Position numbers and translations under genes: made by a program
Source of the DNA: Coriobacteriales bacterium
Lineage (GTDB): Bacteria; Actinomycetota; Coriobacteriia; Coriobacteriales; UMGS124
NCBI GenBank assembly: GCA_017515595.1
Contig: JAFWFL010000073.1
Coordinates: 1 to 61,709 of the forward strand
Direction of reading: 5' to 3'
Length of the DNA stretch: 61,709 nucleotides
The notes under the pieces: generated by a model
The model's database searches: none
Seen by the model: the letters and a program-made list of their open reading frames with translations, nothing else
What the model was told of the DNA's origin: nothing
Shown: one piece after another, positions 9,127 to 17,743 of the stretch
How the letters are laid out: the number at the start of each line of letters is the position of its first letter
How positions within the stretch are numbered: position 1 is the first letter of the stretch

Positions 9127-10115
9127 TGAGTAAGTCTTCTATAGTGATTGCCGCGCTGATTGTTTGTCTTGTGCTTTTAGCGGCAGGCGCTTGGGTGTTG
9201 TTTGGCCAGGCTACCGGGTTTGACTATGCTCATGCAGACGAGTACACCGCCGGAGATGCAACTGTCACTGATCCCATCGAGAATCTTGATGTCAATTGGT
9301 TAAACGGCAAAGTAAACATTGAGTACCACGAGGGTTCCGGCGTTTATGTCTCAGAAACCGCCTTGGGAAGCATTTCTGAAGATATGCAGCTCAGATGGTG
9401 GCTGGATGGCACCACGCTGCGTATTCAATATGCCAAGCCGGGACTGCATTTGTTTGTCAACATACAAAAGTACCTGACTGTTTCGCTTCCTCAAGGAATA
9501 ACGCTCAAAAGCGCTGTTATTAAGGCAACCTCGGCTGACCTGAATATTCCGTCGCTTATGGCAGAAACAACGGTCTTGGAAACTACTTCAGGTAATATGT
9601 GTACCGGAGTTACAACCGGCAAGCTAACCGCTTCTTCAACCTCGGGCAGCATGGATATAAGCCAGATGGGCGATGCCGAGAAGGTCGTGTTTTCTGTTAC
9701 TTCAGGCAATATCAATGCACAACTCAATAATGCAAAGGAGCTTGTTACCAATAGCACATCAGGCAGTATCACGTTGCACGGGACCGGCAGCACAGACTCT
9801 ATGGGCCTCCACTCGACTTCAGGAAACATCTATGCTGAGTTTGATAAGGTAAATAAGGCAGAAATTTCTTCCACCAGTGGGGCAATAACCACCAAGTTTG
9901 GAGCCTGCGACCGTCTCTCAATCAACGCAACCTCAGGCGATGTAACTGCATTCCTGCCCGTAGAGCCAGGATTCTCCTGCACGGTTAACACCGCGAGCGG
10001 AGGCTTTGAAAGCGACATCCCCCTTGAAAAGCGTGGTAACACCTATACCTGCGGCAACGGAAGCGCACAATACCAAATCAACACAACCTCAGGTTCCATC
10101 CACATAGCGCAATAA
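9126..10115 (+). CDS. DUF4097-family beta-helix surface protein
   Basis: A 329-residue protein with an N-terminal membrane anchor or signal segment (residues ~5-27) and a repetitive C-terminal half. From residue ~150 to the end, a ~20-residue repeat centred on T-S-G recurs nine times (for example TTSGNM, STSGSM, VTSGNI, TSGDV), typical of the DUF4097 parallel beta-helix. DUF4097 proteins are common third members of ECF sigma/anti-sigma operons and are thought to act in envelope stress. The ATG at 9126 overlaps the TAA of the anti-sigma gene; the longer frame from 9066 lies inside that gene. Confidence 0.85.
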   Translation: MSKSSIVIAALIVCLVLLAAGAWVLFGQATGFDYAHADEYTAGDATVTDPIENLDVNWLNGKVNIEYHEGSGVYVSETALGSISEDMQLRWWLDGTTLRIQYAKPGLHLFVNIQKYLTVSLPQGITLKSAVIKATSADLNIPSLMAETTVLETTSGNMCTGVTTGKLTASSTSGSMDISQMGDAEKVVFSVTSGNINAQLNNAKELVTNSTSGSITLHGTGSTDSMGLHSTSGNIYAEFDKVNKAEISSTSGAITTKFGACDRLSINATSGDVTAFLPVEPGFSCTVNTASGGFESDIPLEKRGNTYTCGNGSAQYQINTTSGSIHIAQ

Positions 10116-10132
10116 CTAGAGAATAAGATAGA

Positions 10133-10172
10133 CGGCAGGATGGGGAGACAAGAAAAACTCTCCATACTGCCG
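10133..10172 (+). terminator. Imperfect hairpin after the DUF4097 gene
   Basis: CGGCAGGATGGGGAG (10133-10147) pairs with CTCTCCATACTGCCG (10158-10172) through G-C and G-U pairs around an A-rich loop. No T run follows directly, so it is a weak terminator candidate. Confidence 0.4.
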
Positions 10173-10264
10173 CCCTGCGCGGGTTTCTCGGACAATTCCT
10201 GCACATAAATAGCGGGTGAGGGGTTATACTTATACGATTGTTTTTGTAGATACTCTTATGCGGG

Positions 10265-11641
10265 ATGAGGTTTGAGAACATGCTATTTGATGACCACGCG
10301 GGTTTGGACAGCAGTACGCAGCGTGCATATATTGACCTGCTTGAATACGAGCTTGAATGTGCACTTGGATGCACCGAGCCCATTGCTTTGGCATATGCGG
10401 GTGCTTTGGCGGTGCGGTTTTTGGGCGAGCCGTTCACAAAACTCGAAGTGGTTTGCAGCGGTAACATTGTTAAGAATGTTAAAAGTGTGGCCGTGCCCAA
10501 CGCCGAGGGTCTTAAGGGTATTGAGGTCGCCTGCATATTAGGCGCGGTTGCCGGAGACGCAGATGCCCGGCTCGAAGTCCTTAAGTCAGTGACTCATGCT
10601 GATGTTGAGCGCACCCGCGAGCTCCTGTCCCAAGGCATTTGCGCGGTTGATTTAGCGAAGGATGTGCCGAATCTCTATGTAAGCTGCACAGCTCGCGGAG
10701 AAACCCGCACCGCGACAATTGAGATTGAGGAGCGCCACACCAATGTGACGCGAATTCTCGCGAACGGCATTCCTTTGGACCAGGCAGCAATCCATGCGGT
10801 ATGTCCTACTGTTTCTGAAGGCGAAACGGAGGGTAGCGGCAGAGAAGAGCGCGTTGTCGCCACAGCACAGCAGCTCACCATGTCATCTATCTGCGCATTT
10901 GCACACTCTGTAGACATAGAGGCTGTTCGCACTTTGCTCGAGCGCCAGGCGACGTATAACATGGCTATTGCCGAGGAGGGCTTGCGCGGGCACTGGGGTT
11001 CCCAGATTGGCCGGACGCTTGTGGCTTCTCAGCCTCTCGACATTGTCGCAAGAATGCGTGCATATGCGGCTGCCGGTTCTGATGCCCGTATGGGAGGGTG
11101 CTCGCTCCCGGTTGTTATTAACTCAGGGTCGGGCAACCAGGGCATTTGTGCCTCGGTTCCGGTTGTGATATATGCTCGGGCAATTCATGCAAGTGACGAG
11201 CAGCTCTTGCGCGCTCTCTGTATTTCGAACCTCACGGCGATCCATCTCAAGCACTATATTGGCAGTCTCTCGGCATTTTGCGGCGTTGTGTGTGCCGCAG
11301 CCGGAGCGGGCGCCGCAATTACCTACCTGGCAGGCGGTGATGATAGCAAAATTGGTGCAACTGTAGTAAACACCATTGCGAACGTGGGCGGCATCATGTG
11401 CGACGGAGCAAAAGCAAGCTGCGCCGCCAAGATTGCGAGTTCGGTAGATGCTGCCATGCTCGCGCACACCATGGCTATGCTCGACGAGGACTTTTGCGCC
11501 GGAGACGGCCTTGTGGCAAGCGATGTCGAGACATCAATCATGTCGATGGGCTATGTTGGCCGCGTAGGTATGAAGTCAACTGACGTGGAGATCATCAAGA
11601 TTATGCTCGGACAAACCGGTCCGGAAGATATGCGCTGCTAG
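10265..11641 (+). CDS. L-cysteine desulfidase / serine dehydratase-like protein (CyuA, UPF0597 family)
   Basis: A 458-residue protein of the UPF0597/CyuA family, iron-sulfur enzymes that break L-cysteine (or a similar amino acid) into pyruvate, ammonia and sulfide. It has the N-terminal LGCTEPIALAYA motif (residues ~35-46) with the presumed cluster cysteine, the central SGSGNQG motif (~residue 288) and a Gly-rich C-terminal region with further Cys (MCDGAKASC). The start may be ATG 10265, or ATG 10280 with a better spaced GAGG. An NhaC-type carrier follows 10 bp downstream, so an amino-acid uptake and breakdown unit is plausible. Substrate is not certain. Confidence 0.82.
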   Translation: MRFENMLFDDHAGLDSSTQRAYIDLLEYELECALGCTEPIALAYAGALAVRFLGEPFTKLEVVCSGNIVKNVKSVAVPNAEGLKGIEVACILGAVAGDADARLEVLKSVTHADVERTRELLSQGICAVDLAKDVPNLYVSCTARGETRTATIEIEERHTNVTRILANGIPLDQAAIHAVCPTVSEGETEGSGREERVVATAQQLTMSSICAFAHSVDIEAVRTLLERQATYNMAIAEEGLRGHWGSQIGRTLVASQPLDIVARMRAYAAAGSDARMGGCSLPVVINSGSGNQGICASVPVVIYARAIHASDEQLLRALCISNLTAIHLKHYIGSLSAFCGVVCAAAGAGAAITYLAGGDDSKIGATVVNTIANVGGIMCDGAKASCAAKIASSVDAAMLAHTMAMLDEDFCAGDGLVASDVETSIMSMGYVGRVGMKSTDVEIIKIMLGQTGPEDMRC

Positions 11642-11651
11642 GAGCTATGTT

Positions 11652-12974
11652 GTGAGCGTTGCGGTTCTCTTGCTCTTTGTGACATCACTCGTGGTTTGTG
11701 TGGCATGCGGAACTTCTGTTTTGTATGCACTTGCGTTTGGCTTTGTGCTTTTTAGCGCATATGCACTGGCCAAAGGCAATACGCTGCGGCAGGTAGCCGG
11801 CATGTGGTGGCAGGGCATAAGGACCATTGGTAACATCCTTATGATCTTTGTGCTGGTAGGCAGCCTTACCGCGCTGTGGCGTGCCTGCGGGACGGTTGGC
11901 GGGATTATTGTCTGGACATTACCGCTCATTCAGTCTTCGATGGTGCTGATCGCGGTATTTCTGTTGAACAGCCTCATGTCGGCGCTGTTTGGCACATCGT
12001 TTGGAACAGTCGCAACTATGGGCGTCATTTGCATGGCGCTCTGTACAACGCTGGGTATTAACCCTGCTTATGCGGGTGGCGCCATTCTGAGCGGCATCTA
12101 TTTTGGTGACCGGTGTTCGCCTCTCTCGTCAAGTGCGGCTTTGGTCTGCACGCTCACGCATACCAATATCTTTGACAATATCCGCCTTATGGTGCGTACG
12201 GCATTTGTTCCGTTTATTGCGGCATGTGCAGTGTATCTCATACTTGGAATTGCGACGGCTCCCCAGGTTGATGCTTTGGTTTCAGGGCAGCAGGCTACGG
12301 CGATATCATCTATAACCTCAGTGTTTGAGTCTGTGTATACGCTGAACTGGCTTGTGATTATTCCGGCAGTGGTTGTTTTGGCGCTCGCACTCTTTAAGCT
12401 GAATGTCAAGCTTATTATGGGGCTGAGTATTCTTGCAGCCGCGGTTCTTTGTGTGGCGCTCCAGGGGATGAGTGTGCCAGAGCTTTTTTCGGCTATGTTG
12501 TTTGGATATTCATGCCCCAATGAACAAGCAGCAGCGATGCTCAACGGGGGCGGTATCTGCTCGATGTTCGAGGTCTCTGTGATCATTGTGATCTCATCTG
12601 CGTATGCGGGCATCTTCCAGGCTACGGGCCTGCTCAAAGGTCTTGAGGAGGCTGTCACAAAACTAAGCGCGCATACCTCGGTATTTGCCGGTGTTTTTGC
12701 CACAGCGGTTACAACGGTTGTTGTCTCGTGTAACCAGACGCTCTCGACCATTCTTACGCATCAGATATGCCATAAAATCGAGCCATCCGAGAAGTCCATG
12801 ATGATTGATCTCGAAGACTCGGTTATTGTGATTGCAGCCCTTATACCCTGGTCAATTGCCGCCAGTGTCCCAATCGCCACCATAGCCGCCCCAACCACAG
12901 CCATCCTGTTCGCAGTATATCTCTGGTTCCTCCCCCTCTGGCGCCGGGCTGCAAAGAGACCAGTAGGCGCGTGA
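11652..12974 (+). CDS. NhaC-family Na+/H+ antiporter-like membrane carrier
   Basis: A 440-residue protein with about ten membrane segments. It carries the NhaC-family stretches LFGTSFGTVATMGV and SGIYFGDRCSPLSSSAALV (residues ~115-165), which form the ion-binding part of the fold. NhaC relatives include sodium/proton antiporters and sodium-coupled metabolite exchangers such as malate-lactate antiporters. The tight link to the cysteine desulfidase-like gene suggests either amino-acid transport or ion balance during its catabolism. The GTG at 11652 is chosen because the ATG at 11647 gives a stop after two codons. Confidence 0.82.
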   Translation: MSVAVLLLFVTSLVVCVACGTSVLYALAFGFVLFSAYALAKGNTLRQVAGMWWQGIRTIGNILMIFVLVGSLTALWRACGTVGGIIVWTLPLIQSSMVLIAVFLLNSLMSALFGTSFGTVATMGVICMALCTTLGINPAYAGGAILSGIYFGDRCSPLSSSAALVCTLTHTNIFDNIRLMVRTAFVPFIAACAVYLILGIATAPQVDALVSGQQATAISSITSVFESVYTLNWLVIIPAVVVLALALFKLNVKLIMGLSILAAAVLCVALQGMSVPELFSAMLFGYSCPNEQAAAMLNGGGICSMFEVSVIIVISSAYAGIFQATGLLKGLEEAVTKLSAHTSVFAGVFATAVTTVVVSCNQTLSTILTHQICHKIEPSEKSMMIDLEDSVIVIAALIPWSIAASVPIATIAAPTTAILFAVYLWFLPLWRRAAKRPVGA

Positions 12975-13150
12975 TGGACAACGGGTGGGACAACGGGGAC
13001 AGGTGTTATTGTCCGGGATTAAGGACAACGGGTTTAAGGACAACTGGGAAAGGTGTTATTGTCCGCGGAATAAGACAACAGTGCCTCCGTTCGTGTTGTC
13101 TTATTCCGTGGACAATAACACCTGTCCCCGTTGTCCTAACCCGTTGTCCT
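12975..13150. repeat. REP cluster (BIME-like), family A
   Basis: Three copies of a ~40-bp element built on GGACAACGG and GGTGTTATTGTCC lie at 12976-13015 and 13023-13066 (direct) and 13107-13150 (inverted). Copies 2 and 3, plus the arms GGAATAAGACAACA and TGTTGTCTTATTCC, form a stem of about 58 bp around a 13-nt loop (13081-13093). The same element flanks the transposase at 19.2-20.1 kb, so these are REPs mobilised by that enzyme. They fill the space between the convergent antiporter and reductase genes. Confidence 0.9.
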
Positions 13151-13158
13151 CCAGACAG

Positions 13159-13185
13159 CGTGTCAGAGAATCGATCCCTGACACA
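13159..13185. repeat. Short hairpin resembling half of REP family B
   Basis: GTGTCAG-(11 nt)-CTGACAC forms a 7-bp stem whose left arm reads GTGTCAGAGAA, the core also seen at 29.8 kb and 32.0 kb. It lies 22 bp beyond the 3' end of the reverse-strand reductase gene and may end its transcript. Confidence 0.5.
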
Positions 13186-13206
13186 CTGAATACTTCTTTA
13201 AAACTT

Positions 13207-14904
13207 TTATCTTTCTGATGCATTTATTGCTGCGATATAAGCAAATGTTGTGCCAAATCCGCAATTCAAGCCACCGTAATACCACGGATATGTCATGCCG
13301 TACATTCCACCGGCATCATTGCCTGCTACATAGAGTCCTTTGATCGCAGAACCGTCGGGACGAATAGCCTCAACTTTGTTGTTCACACGAATACCGTCGA
13401 GGTTATTGATGATTGCTGGATTCATGAGTACTGCGTAATAGGGTGGCTGGTTTAGGTGTTGCAGACGGAATCCAATCTTGCCAAAGTCTTCATCAACGCC
13501 CTTGTCGGCCAGCTCGTTATAGCGTTCGATGGTAGCCTTGAGAGTATCGAAATCCATGCGGTTATCGATTACCTTCATGTTTTCGACAAGCTCTTCGAGC
13601 GTTTCGCCCTCGGCCAAAAAGCCCTTATCGCGAACCTTTTGAATATAGCGATCTGCGAATTCCTCGGCACTTTGGCAAACATTGCTCGAGTTAATGGCTC
13701 CAAGGACAGGATAGCTGCGTGAGCAAATGGTAGTGTGATTCTGCTCGAGTTGGGTCCAGTAGTTATTGTCGAAGAAGATCCACCACTTGTGATCAGGCTG
13801 CATTGAGCCTGCATAACCTATGTAATCGTAAGGGCCGTCTTCATTGCAGAAGCGGTTGCCATAGATATTGGTATGAAGCCAGGGCTGGCTACCCGGGACC
13901 CATTTACTACCATCAGGCAAACCGCGGTCGCTGTCGCACCACCAATGTACGTCGCTCATAAAACCGCCAACCTGCATAGCCATTTTAATACCATCACCCA
14001 TGTATTTACCGTTACCAAAGCTTACTGATGTTGTGGCTTCTTGAACAGGATTGAGTGCCTGACGCATCACATCATTATGTACATAACCGCCGGTGCTAAG
14101 TAAGACGCCTTTTGACGCATTGATGCGCAGAACGCCTCCGTCTTCAGGCAGGTCAGCGTAAATGCCTATGACGTTACCATCCTCATCAGTAATAAGCTCA
14201 CGGCCACGCGTATCAAAGCGAAGATCAAGCCCGTTTTTCTCGGCACGGGTAATAATAACGTCGTTGGCACGCCAAATGCCATTAGGGTTGGGGCCCATTG
14301 GCTTGAAGGGAGCCTCAACGGGACTGTGTGCAATGGCTGGGCTCAGGTGCTTTCCGCCGGTATCCTTGAGGTCAGTTTCGATAGCGATCTCAACCTCTCC
14401 GGTTGACTCGGCAACATCACAATACCAGTCCATCATCTCACCGGAACGATCAAACCAAAGCTGGATGAGTTTTTGGTCAGCGCGATAGTTAGCATACCAC
14501 ATAAGGTCATTTACGATTTCAGCACGGTCAAGCAAAACACCGGCGTCATTCATCTTACGAGAACCCACAGCTGCTATCCATTGTGGGCCGGTGGGAAGGG
14601 CTGGACCTGCATCAATGGCAATAGTTTTCATGCCAAGATCAACCGCTTTTGCAGCAGCGACTACGCCGGAGACACCCACGCCTACAACACAAAAATCTAC
14701 ATCGACTACCTCAGTTACCTTGGACTCGTCAACAGGCTCAGGCATAGTGCACCATGAGGGAAGTCCGTTGGTCTCAGTAGCTGTAACAGCTTCGTCTGCT
14801 ATTGAAACAGTCATACCCATGGCACTGGCTGCACCGGCAAGTCCGCTTGCGGCAGCACCGGCTAAAAATGCCCGTCTTGAAACTGAGGAATCTAATAATT
14901 GCAT
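13207..14904 (-). CDS. Tat-exported FAD-dependent reductase (fumarate reductase flavoprotein superfamily)
   Basis: A 565-residue flavoprotein. The Tat signal has SRRAFLAG at residues 9-16 followed by an Ala/Gly-rich helix. FAD-binding GVGVSG lies at 75-80, and the C-terminal FAD motif is GLYVAGNDAGG. The superfamily reduces double bonds of organic acids, with FAD as the hydride donor. The canonical fumarate-binding HHTMGG and HGxNRLGGN motifs are replaced here by INNLDG and YGMTYPWYYGGLN, so fumarate is unlikely to be the substrate. Start ATG follows AAGGAGA. It lies 49 bp downstream of the double-FMN gene in the same direction; both are divergent from a membrane LuxR regulator. It has no heme or FMN domain of its own and needs an external donor. 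Confidence 0.87.
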   Translation of the reverse strand: MQLLDSSVSRRAFLAGAAASGLAGAASAMGMTVSIADEAVTATETNGLPSWCTMPEPVDESKVTEVVDVDFCVVGVGVSGVVAAAKAVDLGMKTIAIDAGPALPTGPQWIAAVGSRKMNDAGVLLDRAEIVNDLMWYANYRADQKLIQLWFDRSGEMMDWYCDVAESTGEVEIAIETDLKDTGGKHLSPAIAHSPVEAPFKPMGPNPNGIWRANDVIITRAEKNGLDLRFDTRGRELITDEDGNVIGIYADLPEDGGVLRINASKGVLLSTGGYVHNDVMRQALNPVQEATTSVSFGNGKYMGDGIKMAMQVGGFMSDVHWWCDSDRGLPDGSKWVPGSQPWLHTNIYGNRFCNEDGPYDYIGYAGSMQPDHKWWIFFDNNYWTQLEQNHTTICSRSYPVLGAINSSNVCQSAEEFADRYIQKVRDKGFLAEGETLEELVENMKVIDNRMDFDTLKATIERYNELADKGVDEDFGKIGFRLQHLNQPPYYAVLMNPAIINNLDGIRVNNKVEAIRPDGSAIKGLYVAGNDAGGMYGMTYPWYYGGLNCGFGTTFAYIAAINASER

Positions 14905-14953
14905 TATTTTCTCCTTATCATTGTGTGGTCTATGAAAAGCTATGGTGTTAGTA

Positions 14954-17425
14954 TTAAATCGAAGCGGGGTTTACGGGAATATCGCTGAGAGGCTCGGGTA
15001 CTATGGTAAGACCATAGTTTTTATTTACGTAGTCTACAACCTTTGGACCTGCAACATAGCCTGAGGTCAAAACCCAGCCTTGAGCAACACCGCCAAAGCT
15101 GCAATAATTCTTTTCGCGGTTCAGAAGCACGCCATATGAGTCGCTGCCCAAGGCATAGAGACCGTTGATAGGGGTCTCATGATCAGCCTTAAGAACACGC
15201 AGGTCTGCATCAATGTCCAGGCCACCACCGGAGCAATAGGGGTTGGGATTGATTTTGACTGCATAGTATGGGCCTTCGCCAATATGGATGAGGTATTGCG
15301 GGTCTTTTTGGAACTCGAAATCTTCACCGGCATCGACATAGGTGTTATAAGCGTCATAGGATTCCTGAAGTGTGGCAGCATCCAGGTCGAGCATTCCTGC
15401 AAGCTCCTCAAGAGTATCTGCTTTCCACATAAGGCCCTCTTCGATGGCTACATCGATAACTTCATAGATATTTTCTACCGGACCTTCAATAACATCACCT
15501 TGGGTACCATACTTTTGCCAGCTCTTAACGCGGGTGAAACCAATCTCTTTGATCTCATCGACCTGGGGTGTTGACCAAATAGCGTAGTAGTAAGGACCGG
15601 CGGCATAGGCAATCCAACCAGAAGAATTTGGATCTCCCGCAAACGACTTAACCATTGCCTCGTTGCCAAAACGTTTTGCGTTACGGTTAACATACATTGT
15701 GTCGCTGGCACAGCCAAACATCATAGGAATATCGTTCAGGGTTTCTACACTTACGCGGCCTGAGGTTTTGTTGAGTGAGCCCGGCTTTTCAACAATGGGG
15801 AAGCGGTACATTTGATGAGGTAAAGTAATGCCCATGACCATTGGCGGCATCTCGCAGTTCCAAGTGCCGGCACCTGCATTAAGTGCGGCTTGGAACATCA
15901 TACCGGTATCCTGACCAGTAGTAATAAGATTATAAGAGCCTGCATACTGAGGTGCTAATAACGTGCTCATAAGCTCGGTGTTGAGGCCATAGCCACCGGT
16001 GTTCATGATAACGGCTCCGGCATTAATGATGTACTCCAGACCTGTCACGCGGCTACGGGCTTTAGCGCCTTTGCAGGTATCACCATCCATAATGAGTTCA
16101 TAGCCCTCGGTCTCAAGCATAATGCGGGCGCCTTGAGCTTCGCAGCGCTTAACCATAGAGCGACAGAAGCCGTCAACTGCCAGTCGGCGGTCCTCCATAG
16201 TACCTTGATCCTGGCGGTCCGTATAGACAGAGTTGAACGACACGGTACCGTTGACAGCGGCGCGTGAGGTCAGCGTGCCAAAACGCCAATCATTCTCAAA
16301 ATACAGCCAATCGATAGCATTGCCCGACTCGGCAAAGAATAAATCGACACACTCATCTTTTGCGCTTTGTTCACCGCTGGATGTCATGGTGTAATTACGC
16401 CACATTTCACGGTACTCATTGGCATCAATGTACTGTTTGCCACCGTTGAAGACATCCATATAATGCTGAGGGTTAATAGCATTATATTCATGGGTCATAC
16501 ACGACTTGCCGCCCACTTTGCCCGCGCGGTCAATGCCTACAAAGTTGACCTTGCGCCCGCCGTTAAGCTCGCGAGCCCGCTCAATTGCACGCCTCATGGC
16601 AAACAGGCCTGCCGTGCCCAAACCAACAAAAAGAATATCGCAGTCAATAATTTCTGTTTGGCCTTCGCCCTCTTTAACCGGAACAGTATAGAAACGGCTT
16701 ATCGCACTTTCATCATTACCTGCAGCTTTAATTGCCTGACGAAGTGCATTCTCGACAGCCATCTTAACGCCATTACTGGTAACAGATGCACCGGTGACTG
16801 CGTCAACCTTGACTGATTGGTTCTTAATAATACGCGGAAACAGGGTCTCTTTAACATTCTTGAGCATAACCTCTGTATCGCTATGAGCAAAACGATCATC
16901 AGGCACTGAAATGTCGATAATCGAGTTTTCATTAACAGTTACAGTAACGGGAAGGTCCTTTGAACCCCAATATCCTCTGGAATACGCTGTATATTGACCG
17001 GGGACCATCAGTGCTTCTCCAATAACTGCGCCTTTAGTAATACCGCAAATCTTGTCAATAGCCATTTGTCCGGCAGTAAGAATTGCCTGGGAGGTTACTG
17101 AAGCGCCGCTCACGCCATCAATATTTAATGTACCGGTTTCAATAATTGCACCAGGCATTGAAGCAATTGCGCGGCCACCGCGTTCAGGGGTCTCAAAGTC
17201 ACCAACTGCTACACAGTCAGTAATTACACCATTAGTAAGAGTAATGGTGACACTAACATCTCCGCCAAACCCTGGAATAGTAGCGGTGGCAGTTCCGCTG
17301 GCACCGGATGCTTCTTCAGCAACAGAAATTGCCGAGACACCCGCAAGACCACAGGCTGCAAGTACGCTCGCAGCACTGCCTTCAATAAACCCTCTGCGCG
17401 AAATTCCTTTGTTTCTGAGTTCCAT
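14954..17425 (-). CDS. Tat-exported flavoprotein reductase with two FMN-binding domains
   Basis: An 823-residue protein in ordered modules: Tat signal (SRRGFIEG, residues 9-16); FMN-binding domain 1 with the flavinylation motif DGVSGASVT (103-111); FMN-binding domain 2 with DAVTGASVT (208-216); then an FAD reductase domain from ~260 with GLGTAG at 268-273. The threonine in each motif should carry covalent FMN added by an ApbE transferase, which is not in this window. This resembles urocanate reductase and related proteins, but those usually have one FMN domain. The substrate loop reads YCSGGG, not HHTMGG. Start ATG follows AAAGGAG. It likely forms an operon with the next reductase and is controlled by the divergent LuxR gene. 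Confidence 0.9.
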   Translation of the reverse strand: MELRNKGISRRGFIEGSAASVLAACGLAGVSAISVAEEASGASGTATATIPGFGGDVSVTITLTNGVITDCVAVGDFETPERGGRAIASMPGAIIETGTLNIDGVSGASVTSQAILTAGQMAIDKICGITKGAVIGEALMVPGQYTAYSRGYWGSKDLPVTVTVNENSIIDISVPDDRFAHSDTEVMLKNVKETLFPRIIKNQSVKVDAVTGASVTSNGVKMAVENALRQAIKAAGNDESAISRFYTVPVKEGEGQTEIIDCDILFVGLGTAGLFAMRRAIERARELNGGRKVNFVGIDRAGKVGGKSCMTHEYNAINPQHYMDVFNGGKQYIDANEYREMWRNYTMTSSGEQSAKDECVDLFFAESGNAIDWLYFENDWRFGTLTSRAAVNGTVSFNSVYTDRQDQGTMEDRRLAVDGFCRSMVKRCEAQGARIMLETEGYELIMDGDTCKGAKARSRVTGLEYIINAGAVIMNTGGYGLNTELMSTLLAPQYAGSYNLITTGQDTGMMFQAALNAGAGTWNCEMPPMVMGITLPHQMYRFPIVEKPGSLNKTSGRVSVETLNDIPMMFGCASDTMYVNRNAKRFGNEAMVKSFAGDPNSSGWIAYAAGPYYYAIWSTPQVDEIKEIGFTRVKSWQKYGTQGDVIEGPVENIYEVIDVAIEEGLMWKADTLEELAGMLDLDAATLQESYDAYNTYVDAGEDFEFQKDPQYLIHIGEGPYYAVKINPNPYCSGGGLDIDADLRVLKADHETPINGLYALGSDSYGVLLNREKNYCSFGGVAQGWVLTSGYVAGPKVVDYVNKNYGLTIVPEPLSDIPVNPASI

Positions 17426-17743
17426 AATTCATACTCCTTTTGGTTGTGTGTACAAACTCTTGTAAACCAAATTGCGAGCATCATGATAGCCGGGAGTTCA
17501 AAAAATGGGTTCCCCAGATGTGGGTGTCACATGTCACCCGAAGCTGGTGATTTATTATATGTCCTGGTAATTGGTGTATAGTTTGCCTTGTTTTGAGTCT
17601 CTGTTATTGAGACCATATTGACGTATGCCTCGCTATGGTTTTTGCGGCTGATATATAATATGAACTTCAGCCAGACTTAAAACCGTTATACTGATTTTTG
17701 TAATACAGCAAATTGGTATGTCGCTTGATCACGAGGAAGCTTC
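17426..17743. promoter_or_regulatory. Divergent promoter region of the first reductase cassette
   Basis: This 318-bp gap separates the reverse-strand flavoprotein operon from the forward LuxR gene. It must hold both promoters. The interrupted palindrome at 17522-17539 (GGGTG-TCACATGT-CACCC) is the best operator candidate. Nothing else in it looks like a gene. Confidence 0.4.

Noticed and set aside
12975-13150. CRISPR array
   Set aside because: The repeats are palindromic and in both orientations with no regular unique spacers; they match the RAYT-flanking REPs.
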